Positions 37,491 through 52,577 of a stretch of DNA of 64,000 nt are shown here, piece after piece. This DNA is from Rhodamnia argentea. Lineage: Eukaryota; Streptophyta; Magnoliopsida; Myrtales; Myrtaceae. A program made the translations under genes and the position numbers. The notes under the pieces were generated by a model. The model searched no databases, was not told where the DNA came from, and saw nothing but the letters and a program-made list of their open reading frames with translations. Position 1 is the first letter of the stretch. Every line of letters begins with the position of its first letter. The stretch covers positions 10,230,001-10,294,000 of the forward strand of contig NC_063153.1 of NCBI RefSeq assembly GCF_020921035.1, read 5' to 3'.

Positions 37491-37497
37491 TCACGAG

Positions 37498-37624
37498 CCG
37501 GGAGTTTATGATCGACCTATGTGGCCACTCGGGCTTCCTTTTTATCCTGGAGCGTCCGAGCTAAGCCTTTTCTCTTTGATTCCACCTGGATTGCGTAGAG
37601 AGAGGAGCCTTTTCTCTTTGATTC
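37498..37624. repeat. Repeat unit left of the plastid insertion
   Basis: It contains gggagtttatgatcgacc, gccactcgggcttcctt and two copies of ttttctctttgattccac with a gcgtagagagaggag linker. A diverged direct copy begins at about 37933 on the other side of the plastid-derived block. Confidence 0.75.
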
Positions 37625-37814
37625 CACTCCCTTTGGCAGCATCCACTAATTCGGAACTTAATTTGAAAGCCATATTTCGACCCAAACGTTTTCGGGATGC
37701 TCCTAATAACCAACGAATGGCAAGTGTTTTTCCTTGTGTAGATCCTATTTCAATGGGAACTTGATTAGTTGATTAGTCGATCCGCCTACACGTCTTGCTT
37801 TTACCGCTATATCG
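37625..37814 (-). pseudogene. rps7: Plastid rps7 fragment (nuclear plastid DNA)
   Basis: Read on the minus strand, this matches the chloroplast ribosomal protein S7 C-terminal part: words equivalent to [28 protein letters not shown] and [12 protein letters not shown] are visible. A short duplication (ttagttgattag) around 37765 breaks the frame. It is an organelle-to-nucleus transfer fragment, not a functional gene. It stops abruptly at about 37814, where it joins an rpl2 fragment in the opposite orientation. Confidence 0.85.
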
Positions 37815-37926
37815 AGCACACGCAATGGAGCCGTAGACAGTCAAGTGAAATCCAATACACGAAATAATTTGATCTATGGACAACATCGTTGTAGTAAAGG
37901 TCATAATGCCGGAGGAATCATTACCC
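37815..37926 (+). pseudogene. rpl2: Plastid rpl2 exon 1 fragment (nuclear plastid DNA)
   Basis: On the plus strand, this reads the N-terminal region of chloroplast ribosomal protein L2 ([34 protein letters not shown]). It begins exactly where the rps7 piece stops and ends at about 37926, before the second repeat unit. Two plastid genes that are not adjacent in the plastome are therefore fused here. Confidence 0.85.
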
Positions 37927-37932
37927 GTGCGG

Positions 37933-38165
37933 ACCGGGAGTTGTGATCGACCGTGCGGCCACTCGGGCTTCCTTTGTATCGTTGGAACGCCCGAGCTAAG
38001 CCTTTTCTCTTTGATTCCATCTGGATCGCGTAGAGAGAGGAGCCTTTTCTCTTTGATTCTGCTCGAGCTAAGCCTTTTCTCTTTGATTCCACCTAGATCA
38101 CGTATTCTGCTCGAGCTAAGCCTTTTCTCTTTGATTCCACCTAGATCACGTAGAGAGAGGAATGC
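37933..38165. repeat. Repeat unit right of the plastid insertion, with 48-bp tandem copies
   Basis: A second copy of the 37498-37624 unit (accgggagttgtgatcgacc onward) is followed by two direct 48-bp repeats starting gctcgagctaagccttttctc at 38061 and 38109. The word gctaagccttttctctttgattcc occurs five times between 37560 and 38140. Confidence 0.85.
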
Positions 38166-38470
38166 TAGAGAGGGAGAGACTTTGGGAGGGAGCTTTGTGT
38201 TTGTATTTCTTGTGGATGATCAAATGAGAAGGATGACTCCCCTTTATATAGTAAGAGGCCTCATATTACAATCGTAGATCAAGCTTTCATCTAACGGTTT
38301 AGATCGCATTTCCCGTTTTCCCAACTACTGACATTCGATAGGAAGGTTCCAGAACAACGTACAATTATCGACTTGCCCGTCCCTAGAAACCTTCTAGAAA
38401 CCCTAGTAGAAAACCTTAGATAAACCCTAGGGACCAAGACACAGCAAGTCCTGGGGCATCTCTTGGCCAT
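38166..38470 (-). repeat. Possible retrotransposon end/LTR-like stretch
   Basis: It lies directly after the protease-containing frame (minus direction) and contains ttatatagtaagaggcctc, followed by repeated gaaacccta-type words. It looks like the non-coding end of an LTR element, but I find no second copy in the window to confirm an LTR. Confidence 0.3.
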
Positions 38471-39170
38471 CTACACAACCGGTTGGGGCACGAAAAACTT
38501 GGCCCGTGTCATTCTTCCCCACTTATTTGCCCTTGGTGCTCTTGGCTCGGGATGTTTCTTTGCGGTGGAATTTTTATTTTGGTCGCCCGCATCCTTCTCT
38601 CGGATCGTCGGCTTCTTCTGGCTTTTGTTTTTGTGTCCGCGAGAGCGCTTCTTCTTCGGCCTCGGGACTTGAGGTTTCTTCGTTGCTTGGACAATTTCAT
38701 GAGTCATTAGCCACTCGATCTTTATCTTGGCCGCATCAATGCCTTCAAGCTCCGGAAACAGCACGTTGATTGGCGGAGGGTCTTGTGTTTTTGTGGGCAA
38801 CTCCCACTTTCCCTTTGGCTTCTCCAAAGGTTGGGTCTTCAAGCGATCATAGAAGTCCATCCCCAGCAAAAGATCGTAGTCGTCGAGCCGGATTACATCG
38901 AAATCAAGCTTTCCTTTCCATCCGCCAACTTGAATTTCCATGCCTATGGCTATGCCATTAGCTAGTTGGTCCGAAGTGTTGAGCGGCATGAAGAAATGTT
39001 TGGTGGGTTACACGCGGAGTCCCAGCCACTTTGCCGCCTCGCTTGATATGAATAGATTTGTCGCCCCTGTGTCAATCAAGGCAGTCAGCATCTTACCACG
39101 TACCTTGACTTCTACAAAGTTCAGCATTCATGCTTTTGGAATTTTCTTGGATTGAGCCCGGATGGTGTTG
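38471..39170 (-). pseudogene. LTR-retrotransposon protease (RVP-type) fragment
   Basis: The minus-strand reading shows an aspartic protease core with ALIDTGATN near 39075, then FISSEAAKWLGL. An in-frame TAA stop follows, and then the same frame resumes to 38471 with LDDYDLLLGMDF, a typical end of plant Ty3-type retropepsin domains. The frame continues into a lysine-rich tail and stops; there is no reverse transcriptase or integrase next to it. The internal stop and missing domains make this a dead fragment or a remnant of a non-autonomous element. Confidence 0.75.
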
Positions 39171-39231
39171 AGTCGAGTGACGCCACCAAGTCGCGCAATC
39201 TTTGGTTCTTCTTCTTTTTGCTCCTCGCCAC

Positions 39232-43485
<4,254 letters not shown>

Positions 43486-44047
43486 TTGATAGCACCTCTT
43501 CACTTTGTGTTGAGCAAATTGAACAATGAATGCCATTAAGGTTGAGATTAGAAACGATCTATAAACGATACTTCTCTAGATTTTCCTCTCATTGTTGTCT
43601 CGGAGCACCATCCCACTGACATTACACCCATAGATGACTTCTTTCTCGGGTCTTTCGCCTGGCGTTGTGTCATGATAGGGAGATTATTTCACCACGGACG
43701 ATTAACTCGACACTGTCGGGAGATTGTCGAGTAGCGCTGATGAAGATTGATTGAGCCCGTGGAGAGGGTGGGGCCTCAAGATGGATCAGATTTGGGCGGT
43801 GCTGCGGCTGGTTTCAGTGGTCCACAATAGTACAACAACACGATGGGTGCTCTGCTCGGAGGACCACGCCGAGTCTTATCCACGTGCAGTATTATCTGAT
43901 CCACACAATAAAATAGTTCTCTTGTGTTCTAAATATATATATCAAGCTGCTGAACTCTTAGACATTCAAGACCCCTGAAAGCTTTAATGCATTATCTCCG
44001 CCTGCTTACTTCCTCCGAGAACTTAAGAAGTCAATACAGAGAAGCGA
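43486..44047. other. VTE1 copy A 3' UTR and bark-storage-like gene promoter
   Basis: It follows the VTE1 stop. A TATA-like run (aaatatatatatca, about 43931-43944) lies about 105 bp upstream of the next start codon at 44048. Confidence 0.5.
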
Positions 44048-47000
44048 ATGGGGGTTGCCCGGTGGCTGGCTCTTTATGTTATGGTAATCGTGGCGGGCAA
44101 TGCGCAGGATGCGGATGGTGCATTACCGGCTGCGACCTTTAAAGCGGTAGCGGAAGCTAACGCGAACGGCCCTTACACCGGCATCGTCATTCCTAACCTT
44201 TATGAGATGGGCCCGCTTCTTAGCTCGTCCAGCTACAACGCTACTGGAATCATAGATTTCGCAGGTAACGACGGCATTATGTCTCCACTTATCGAGTTTC
44301 CTAGAAGACATGGAAAACGCTTTCTTGGTCGGAATGTGTGGATCAGTCAGTCATCTCAAGAGCTTTGATGGAGTAACGGTAGACATATCAAGATTTTGAT
44401 AAAGTTCTTTCGCAAAACATCATTAGTAAGTAAAGTTTCACTGAGTACTTTAATTTTTGTGGAGCACATTGTATACCATTAGTTAACAATCGACCCTTAA
44501 ATGACTTGTGGGAAAAAGTAGACATCGCCCGCAAATTTTTTGGGTATGTGTGACCACAAAATTTCACTGAAACTGCACTCAACGACGAAGGATTGGAGCA
44601 AAGAGACGTAGATCGACAGTGAAAGTGCAAAAACCGACGCGATTCGATACAAAGTTCCAACTTTTTCACGGGCAACAAAATGCAAGTTCCCCTAAGAACG
44701 CATAGGAAATAGTCTTTCGCTTGAACCCTAACATCTCTCTGTGCCTCGACCGACTCCAAGGGAGAAGATTTCGATTCGGGACGGTCGAAGATAGGAAAGT
44801 CATACTGGTCATGACCGGACGGAGCGTGGTACGTATCCCGCTACTCCAATTTCAATTTTCTCTAATCTTTCTTATGATCTAATGTGCCGTTTCGTAAAAT
44901 GTTCGAAATATCATTGGACTAACGTGCTCGTGCGTCGCGATGTTTGAGGGGAAGTACGCATGAATTTGGTGCAGATAAACGCAGCCATCACTACACAGCT
45001 TCTGCTGAGCTTCTTCGATGTGGAGGGAGTGGTTCATTATGGAATTGCTGGGAACGCGAACCCTGCTTTGGGCATAGGAGACGTCGCTATTCCCGAATAT
45101 TGGGCGCATACCGGTCTTTGGCATTGGCAGGTTCTTTGACTTGTCAACCCCCCAGTTTTAATTTTATCCAAGTCGTAACAAGAATGGTCGAAAAATATGC
45201 ATCTTTCGAAGAAGATAATTTGACTTTTTCCTACCTTGAAAATGTGGGGGAAACTCTAAAGTCGTTCTCAAACTACATAAGAACGGAATTGTCAATGCAT
45301 TTCGTCATTCTTGGGTTTTGCTAGCATAGAAATTTTTGGCTCATGATAAGAGTAACATCATGTTGTGGGCCTAATATTTTTTAAGAATTGAACCCCTCAA
45401 TAATTTATATTTATTTTTTTATGTTCGGAACAGACGGTTATTCTCACAGTATACTAAGGACAGTCACTTTATCATTACATAGATAGAAAAGGTAGCAAAT
45501 TCTAGCACGCCCTTCGCTATATTCTGAGAAAATAATAGCAACAGGGCGGCTTTTATGCCATGCACATAGTAGGGGATAATTGTCCAAAAAGTCATAAACC
45601 TAGTGCATGACGGCCAATTCGGTCCAAAACATTTTGACAATTTGATCAATTTAGTCATAAATATGTTGACGATTTTTCAATATAGTTTATCCGGTCAATT
45701 TTGGTAGGATGGCGCTAACTTGGACGATTCTTGTAATTTTTTGTTTTTTTGAACTTTTGAGTCATTTTTTTCCTTCTTGCCTATGGTCAGTCTCGGGGCA
45801 GGCGATCAATGACAAGTGAAAAGGAAAATTAAAAGGAAAGAAAAAGAATTGAAGAAAAGGAAAGAAGAAAAAAGAAAAAATTCTGATAAAAAAATAAAAA
45901 AGTGTCCACATATGACAGACGCTAATTGTACCAACACGTCAGCAATTTCCCACCAAACTTGGCCACAAGGACTACAGTGGGAAATCATCCAAATATTTAA
46001 GATTAAATTGGCTAAATTCAAAATTTTAGAACTGAATTGGCTGCCCTACATTATGCTTAAGGGTTTTTGCACAATTTTCCCCGTGCAGCGTACTTGAATC
46101 CCATCAAAGTACATAAGCATACAAATTTTTATGTTGTTAGTGAATAGCGAGATATTTAGGGGAGTACATCACACGGATGACATTTCGAGGTAGCCGGGTC
46201 TCACGCCAAAAAAAAAAAAAAAAGAACTATTTTTTAGCATGTTTCCTATGGTGATCGGTTCTATTCTATTATCCATCGAACGACTAGTGTAGTACGGCAC
46301 GAAATTTGTGTTTCTTTTCGCGACTTAGACATGTCTAAATATTTCATCGTTTCCCTATCAAAAGATGGTCACATATTATACGGTCATCGATGCTGATTAG
46401 ATAAATACAACGGCGTTGCACGCAGAGATATGGGCATGATCCAGAAGACGAGCTTGCATTGGAATCAAACGGTGACTACACGAGAGAGATTGGCCCCTTG
46501 AAGTTCGCAAATTACACCATAAACGTGACGGGTTGCCCTTCATTCGACAATCTCTTGAACAGCATCTGGTACCAACCAGAGGAAGTGTTTCCTGTCACCG
46601 GAACTCCTGAGGAAAGACAGCACGATTTTTGGGTCCCCGTCGACTCCACCTACTTTGCATTGGCCAAGAAGCTTGAGGTACTCAGATTTCTTGTTAGGGT
46701 TTGGTGTCATATCTACATATGTTGAGAAAACTTTACTATAATCGATTTATAAAGTTGAATATATCGTGAATCTCGAGAAAAAGTGGAGAAAAGTCCAAGA
46801 AAAGTCACAGTCCTATAACATTGGTGTCAACTCAGTCATAGACTTTTTAATTGAATTGATTTGATCTTAAACCTTTTACATTGTAGTGCTAATTCAATTC
46901 ATTCGGTTAATTTTGATCAGAAATGGCTGTCGTGGACGCCTGCCTTTCTATGTGGCACGACAAAAGGCTTCGGATTAAAATAGTCCAATTGAAATGTTTA

Positions 47001-47661
47001 TGATCGAACCGGTATTCATGCAATAGGTTTAAGGCTTTTCTATTATTTTTTTGCAAAAAAAGTGTACCGGGACCTCTAAAGTTTTCGAAAGAGTTTTACA
47101 TTTAGAGTCACGGATGGAAATGCATTATTTATATGAAAAGCAAGTAAATGACTTCAGCAAAATTGGATTAGCACTTTGCATTGTTGGTATTACTTGAATA
47201 ATACCGCTTCTAATAGTTCGAACCATTACTTGAAAGAGAGAGACAATACCACGGTACGAAGTTTCATGAGTCAATACTTCATACACATTTATTTGATTTA
47301 TGTAACTCGCTAGGATTTGAAATTGGAATCTTGCGTGAATACGACCACGTGCTTATACTACACGCCGGAGGTAATCACCGTCGAAAGAGGCGTTAGTGCT
47401 GGCATCTTTGTCGACAACGCTGCATATCGGAGCTTCATCTACGGCACGTTCAACGCGAGCCCTGTGGACATGGAAAGTGCGTCGGTCGCCCTAATTTGTT
47501 ACCAACAGAACACACCTTTCATCGCCATCAGGGCGCTCTCGGACTTGGCCGGCGGAGGATCTGCCAAGTCGAACGAGGCCGGTACTTTCAGGGACCTTGC
47601 CGCAGGCAATGCGGTGGCGGTCGTGGTGGAGTTTATAAAGCAGCTTTCCTCCGGCATGTAG
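44048..47661 (+). CDS. Bark storage protein A-like (nucleoside phosphorylase superfamily)
   Basis: Five exons, 44048-44264, 44761-44828, 44975-45130, 46426-46677 and 47314-47661, join with GT-AG borders into 346 residues. A signal peptide (MGVARWLALYVMVIVAGNAQ) is followed by a PNP/UDP-phosphorylase fold: GIVIPNLYEMGPLL, VILVMTGRSV, VVHYGIAGNANPALGIGDVAIP (glycine-rich phosphate/substrate loop), a family-typical insert, ITVERGVSAGIFVDNAAYR, and the C-terminal VDMESASVALICY with the Met-Glu pair that binds ribose in this superfamily. Poplar bark storage protein and wound-inducible WIN4 belong here. Family members accumulate in vacuoles of bark as nitrogen reserves, and enzyme activity is often untested. 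Intron 4 (45131-46425) and intron 5 carry MITEs. Confidence 0.9.
45572..46081. mobile_element. Foldback MITE, GGGGAAAATTGT family, copy 3
   Basis: The left end GGGGATAATTGTCCAAAAAG is inverted at the right end (reverse complement GGGGAAAATTGTGCAAAAA). It lies in the intron between exons 45130 and 46426 of the bark-storage-like gene. The centre shows ggcgctaacttggac and acacgtcagcaattt, as in the other copies. No clean target duplication is visible. Confidence 0.7.
46785..47050. repeat. Foldback MITE, GGGGAAAATTGT family, copy 4
   Basis: A shorter copy (ggagaaaagtccaagaaaagtcac at left, ggtttaaggcttttct at right, central tcgtggacgcctgcc-tatgtggcacgac) in the last intron of the bark-storage-like gene. 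Confidence 0.55.
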
Positions 47662-48498
47662 CAAGATGGGAAGCCACGGGATAGTCTCCGATATCCAATA
47701 AGATTGCGTTTGTGTCTATTTGTGTAGCAACACGAACCCTCTGCCTGAATTTTTCACATTTCCTTACTTTAAATCCTCTATTGTAATAAATTATCAAAGC
47801 CACGAGGGTTCGGTGATTCGAATGCTTTTACTCACACTTGGCTTTGCTTGAATTATACTCTGAATATTCATAGATTTGACATTACTCGTATCATTATTGA
47901 GCTTCGACTCAAAGTCAAGAACCAAAGGTGATATAAACAAAGAGAAGATAGTGTTTGACCTTTATCCGTTTGTTTTGCAAAAAATGAACTATTTGAAAGA
48001 TATTTTTCTGAAAAAGGTAAAAATTAATAAATGAAAAATATTTTCATCGTCCACGAAAATAGGTAGGCATAAATTGTTGTCAATAATGAAAATATTTTTT
48101 ATTGATTAATTATTTCAAGAAATTCAAAAGATCATTTTTATGAAATCATTTTCCAAATCGTTTATTTCCGCTAAACAAAGGGAGTCTTTATCTAAATCTT
48201 AATATAAAGAACATTGGCAAAAAAAAAAAAAAAAAAGGGAACACTCCATTGTTCAAGCTGAATCCATGAAAAAGAAAGTCAGATTTTACGTTATTTTGAC
48301 ATTGTCGATGAGTATGTTTAAACTTTTCAGCTAAGTGTTACTGGGTTTGAACTCTTCTTCTTCTTTTTAATAATTTTTTTTTGTCGTTGTTGTAGGCTTT
48401 GGGCTAGAACTTATTTAACGACTAGGCACGCTTGGAAGTTGTGGGCCTAGCTAGGGCTCATTTCAATCATAGAGCTAGAGATAAGGCAGTTTATTTTT
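47662..48498. other. Bark-storage-like gene 3' flank with MITE remnant
   Basis: The 3' UTR continues to about 47780 (aataaatt words). From 47967 to 48187 lies a second copy of the small foldback family seen at 3241-3476, with ttttgcaaaaaatgaactattt and the matching inverted arm. A poly-A run follows at about 48220. Confidence 0.5.
47967..48187. mobile_element. Small foldback MITE, copy 2
   Basis: Same module order as 3241-3476 (gtttgttttgcaaaaaatgaactattt, gaaaatatttt, attaattatttcaag, tcatttt, gctaaacaaa). The ends are approximate. Confidence 0.55.
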
Positions 48499-49112
48499 GG
48501 GAAAAGTGTAAAAAAATTCCTAAATTTATTACATTAGTGTCAATTTAGTCATAAACATATTTTTGGTGCCAATTTAGTCCTGCATTTTTTACATTAGTGT
48601 CAATTTATTCCTAAATCTTTTGTACATATGCTAATTGAGTCAATTCAACCAATTTTGGCCGAAAATTGCTGGAAGTGGACGTCATTGTCCTACGTGGTAC
48701 AGCCGGCGCTAACGTGGACATTTTTTTAAAATATTTTTAATATTTTTAAATAATTTTTAAGAATATTTTTTAAAAAAAACCAAAAAATGCTTTAAAAAAT
48801 TATTTAAAATATTTAAATAATATTTAAAAATGTCCAAGTCAGTCTTGGCCGTGCCACGTAGGACAATCAACGTCCACGTTAGCGATTTTCGATCAAAATT
48901 AGCCCGATTAACTCAATTAACATAAATACAAAAAGTTTATGATTGAATTGGCATCAATGCAAAAGGTTTAGGATTAAATTGACACTAATAAAAGGTTTAT
49001 GACTGAATTGGTATCATCGCAAAAGGTTTAAGACTGAATTGGCACAAAAAATAGATTTAGGACTAAATTGACACTAATGCAATAGGTTTATGACTTTTTT
49101 GACATTTTTCCC
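48499..49112. mobile_element. Foldback MITE with 10-bp target duplication, copy 5
   Basis: Left end GGGAAAAGTGTAAAAAAATT and the reverse complement of the right end, GGGAAAAATGTCAAAAAAGT, are inverted repeats. A perfect 10-bp duplication, gtttattttt, flanks it (48489-48498 and 49113-49122). Internally it is a near-palindrome with atgtccacgttagc-type words and a central AT-rich stretch (48727-48830). It is the best preserved member of the family and places it with Mutator-like elements, which make 9-10 bp duplications. Confidence 0.85.
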
Positions 49113-49280
49113 GTTTATTTTTTATGGGCTAGCCAATTTAATTAGAGAGGCGCGGCCTAATTTACGGTGCAAAAGTCCCAAAAGCAATTGATCAAGTGTT
49201 TTTAGGAAGCAACTCATGATCTTACTTGCAAGCTTACAACAACATTAACCACCATTTACCTAGCCTGACCTATTTTTTGT

Positions 49281-50101
49281 GGGTCTAATACTAAAAAAAA
49301 ACCTCTAACTTTAGTATTTATGACAATTATATTCAAAACTTTTTTTGAATCATAAAAAACCCCCAACTTTTGGTTTTATCCCAATTCTACCAATTTAATA
49401 CCCCAAAAAACCCTCAATTTTAGCATCTATCCCAATTATATCCAATTTTTTTTATTTTACAAAAAATAACCAACTTTTACTTTTATCATAATTCTACCAC
49501 CATTAGCCTCCCGTTCATAATCACCGTTAGTTAATCCTATATTGCTCAAATTTTCTCACTCAACTTACCAATGAATCTTCGAAATTTAGAAATAGTATGC
49601 TTCGGGGATGACAAGATTTTAGATAGTTTGTCTGAATATCTTCATGTCTAACCGTTCTTTGGGCTATTAAGTGCCGAAGAGAATACGAAATTCCGCTTGA
49701 GTGACTATGTATCTCCCAGTAATATATAGGGAAGCAAACAACATAAGAAAAGTTCGGGTTTTTTCATGTGAATTTTGCTAAAGTGTAATTTATTAGTGAT
49801 GTGAAAATCGCACGTAAGATTAACTAATGGTGATTATAGATGGAAGGCTAACGGTGATAGAATTTGGACAAAAGTAAAAGTTGAAGGTTTTTTATGAGAC
49901 AAAATTTTTGTTTGGATATAATATGGAACATATGCTAAGTTGAGGGTTTTTTGGTACTAAGCCGGTATAATTGAGACAAAAGTAAAAGTTTGGGGCAAAA
50001 TTGAGACAAAAGTAAAAGCTAAAGGTTTTTTATGAGACAAAAAAAGTTTTGGATATAATTATCAAAAATGCTAAAGTTAAAGTTTTTTTTAGTATTGGGC
50101 C
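49281..50101. mobile_element. Foldback MITE with 9-bp target duplication
   Basis: The left end GGGTCTAATACTAAAAAAAA and the reverse complement of the right end, GGCCCAATACTAAAAAAAAC, are inverted repeats. The flanking words are attttttgt (49272-49280) and actttttgt (50102-50110), a 9-bp duplication with one mismatch. Modules around aaaacccc-aactttt repeat inside each arm. It is a different family from the neighbouring 48499-49112 element, but with the same Mutator-type target size. Confidence 0.75.
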
Positions 50102-50110
50102 ACTTTTTGT

Positions 50111-51351
50111 GTTTTTGACTTCCGACTTCTTCAAAAGTGACGATTTTGCCCCTCATGAGCAATTCATTTCAAATCATTCCTAATCTTTCCAAACCCCTTT
50201 CAAATCTCTAATCACACCTTCTCTAAGCCGTTAGAGCTATACTAGGGATGCCATGTATTGAGTTCGTTGCGCTTTTCATTTATTGATTGTGATTGTTAGA
50301 CTAGTAACTCTAACCTTGATGAAAACCTAATTCTAAGACTCACCTCACCTGAAAAATTTTCGCGCTTGTGTGAAAACATATTTAGGAAACCACTCGCGTT
50401 AGGTATCGAAAGAGTGTTAGTGGCAACACCGACGTAATCAAATCCCCAAACTCTAAATCTCTCGTTCCGTAGAATCAAATGAACTCTCTCATTCATTAGA
50501 TGAGGTTCCGATTTACCTTCCAAGAAAGACCGGTGATGACTTCAATTATATGTACGCCTGGCACATGTCACCTCTTTCGACCCCACTAAAAGGTCGAACC
50601 TGTTTAATATCTTAATTTGCCACACCTAGTCGCGACTTGGATATGGGTCTAGGAGGACTCGAGCCACAAGCCCAATTCCTTTTTGATAGAACGGCCTAGC
50701 TAATCCATTAGCCTGACCTCGTTCTCCTAGAGGTCGGGTCTCGACAGCTGTTTTAGTAGATGTTTTGTATCTGTCCACATGGATTATGAACATGAATGAA
50801 GGGCAAGTTATTTGCAATCTCCTTTGTTTCATATGCAATCTGTTTCCCAACCTCAACATCAATGACATATAATTTCTGCTGTTATGACCTGCCATTGTGA
50901 CCAAAGAAGTACTCGTCCATTGAGTAGAAAGAGCAAATGATGGTATATACAACCTCACTACTTCATAAAACAGTGCAGCATATCAAGCCCATGATTTATG
51001 TAATCCCATCATCCAAGACAAACACGAGATCAAAAGCCAGCATGAGTGTGGGTCATTTGGCATTTGATCTTTCTTCTGGATGAAAAGAAAAAGCACTAGT
51101 ATAAAGCCTGCAACATAGGAGAACTTAACTGCAAAATATAAAATGACAAACAACAACATCCAGCTAAACACCTAAAGCAGAACTCAATTGGAAAGCAATT
51201 ATTAAAATGGATATTCCAATTCAGAAAAATACTATAAAGCCTGAGTTGAAGTCACCTTATGCCTAGGAGAAAATTTCCTTCCAAGCCGCATTTGACTGCA
51301 AATTCAATCAACTTAAACACCTGATCAACCTTTGGAGGTGAATGCATTTGC
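50111..51351. other. Intergenic, no gene recognised
   Basis: Short minus-strand frames at 50296-50523, 50626-50958 and 50983-51171 have no motif I recognise. Part of this may be further decayed LINE sequence, since a LINE fragment follows at 51352-51588. Confidence 0.4.
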
Positions 51352-51588
51352 TCATTCCCAGTTCTCAATTACATGATAAAGGCAGGCATTCCAAGCAAGT
51401 TTTAGAAGTATAGCCTTAAAATGATAGCCCTTAGCACTCATCTTGATCCATACAAACTTAACACCCAAATTCCCAGGCTTCCTATTAATAAGGCATTTCA
51501 AAAGTACCCTTCTCCAGATCCGAGGAGAGTAATTAAATACAAATAAGAGATGTGCTCGAGATTCTTTCGGGCAGAAGCTGACCTCCAT
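51352..51588 (-). pseudogene. LINE (non-LTR retrotransposon) zf-RVT-region fragment
   Basis: A minus-strand frame has the spacing of the region following reverse transcriptase in plant LINEs: SPRIWRRVLLKCLINRK, later LKLAWNACLYHVIENW. Intact elements typically read Trp-x-Leu-x-Lys and LxWNAxxYHxWxERN here; this one has lost the final Arg-Asn. There is no upstream RT core, so it is a 5'-truncated relic. Confidence 0.65.
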
Positions 51589-52577
51589 CTCAAGATCCTA
51601 TCAAGAGTTGCAGTCTTTTCAAATTGGCTAACCAAGATATGAAACCAAATCTCACTACTTCATGAACAGACTATAGAGTAAACAAGCACATAACATATGC
51701 ACAAACCCATTTTATTGCGATAAGATAGGATTCACAAGCACAGTACTTCACTGATCTCAACTGCTATACAAAAGACATAAAAAAAATTCATCCATAACAA
51801 TACTTCATTGATCCCATCTAGAGGTGTCAATATGGGTCTTCACCTACTTTTTAATCCACTTTTATTCACTTGATCACTTTTGGGTTTAATAGATTTAAAA
51901 CAATGGGACAAATACGAGTTTAGACTTATAAAGCCTATTCAAATATTTGTTTTAACTCAACCCACTTTCGACTCATTTTCAGCCCATGGCTCCCAAGCAT
52001 CACTCGTAAATGGCTATCAATTATATTAGTTTATATTTTATATTTTTTATAAGTAAAGAAAGAATTTTTTTTTAAATAAAAGTAAAAACTGTTTTGGAAT
52101 GCCGTCGATGCCTGCCACCTCCGCCTGCTGTCGTTGCCCACCAGCAGCCACAACTGTCTAACGCCGCCGACAATCGCGTGCCATCGTCGCCCACCTTCAC
52201 CGCAAACCGCCGCCAGCCGCGTCCGCCCATTAACTCCACCCGTCGCTGCCAATGAGAAAGGACTTACCAATTGTGTAGCTGCTAATGAGAAAAAAGAGTC
52301 TTTGGGGTAAAAGAGAATGGCCTCGAGGACAAATTGGGTCGCTGCCTCTTGCTTTGGAAAGTCATACCGTGTATACTAGTGGGATGAGCACTTTAGTCAG
52401 TATTTAGGTATCGTGAACAATAGCACAAACAAAATCCTCAAGTTGTGATGATGAGCAGATTTTCTCATCATACACACACAAAAAAGGACAAAAAAAGTGA
52501 AGATTGTTGAAGTCGTTGGACACGTACATATGAAAGCAATCAGCCTGCCAGGTAAAGTCAACGAACCACTTGCTCAC
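51589..52577. other. Intergenic with decayed repeats
   Basis: 51800-52010 carries words such as ccacttttattcacttgatcactttt, a pattern like non-autonomous repeats. 52100-52250 is a GC-rich, GGC/CCG-repeat patch similar in style to the inner part of the MITE at 39461-40444. No gene is recognised. Confidence 0.35.

Noticed and set aside
37625-37926. Assembly contamination by plastid DNA
   Set aside because: The pieces are short, carry frame-breaking changes and are fused in opposite orientation inside nuclear repeats, which fits a genuine nuclear insertion better.
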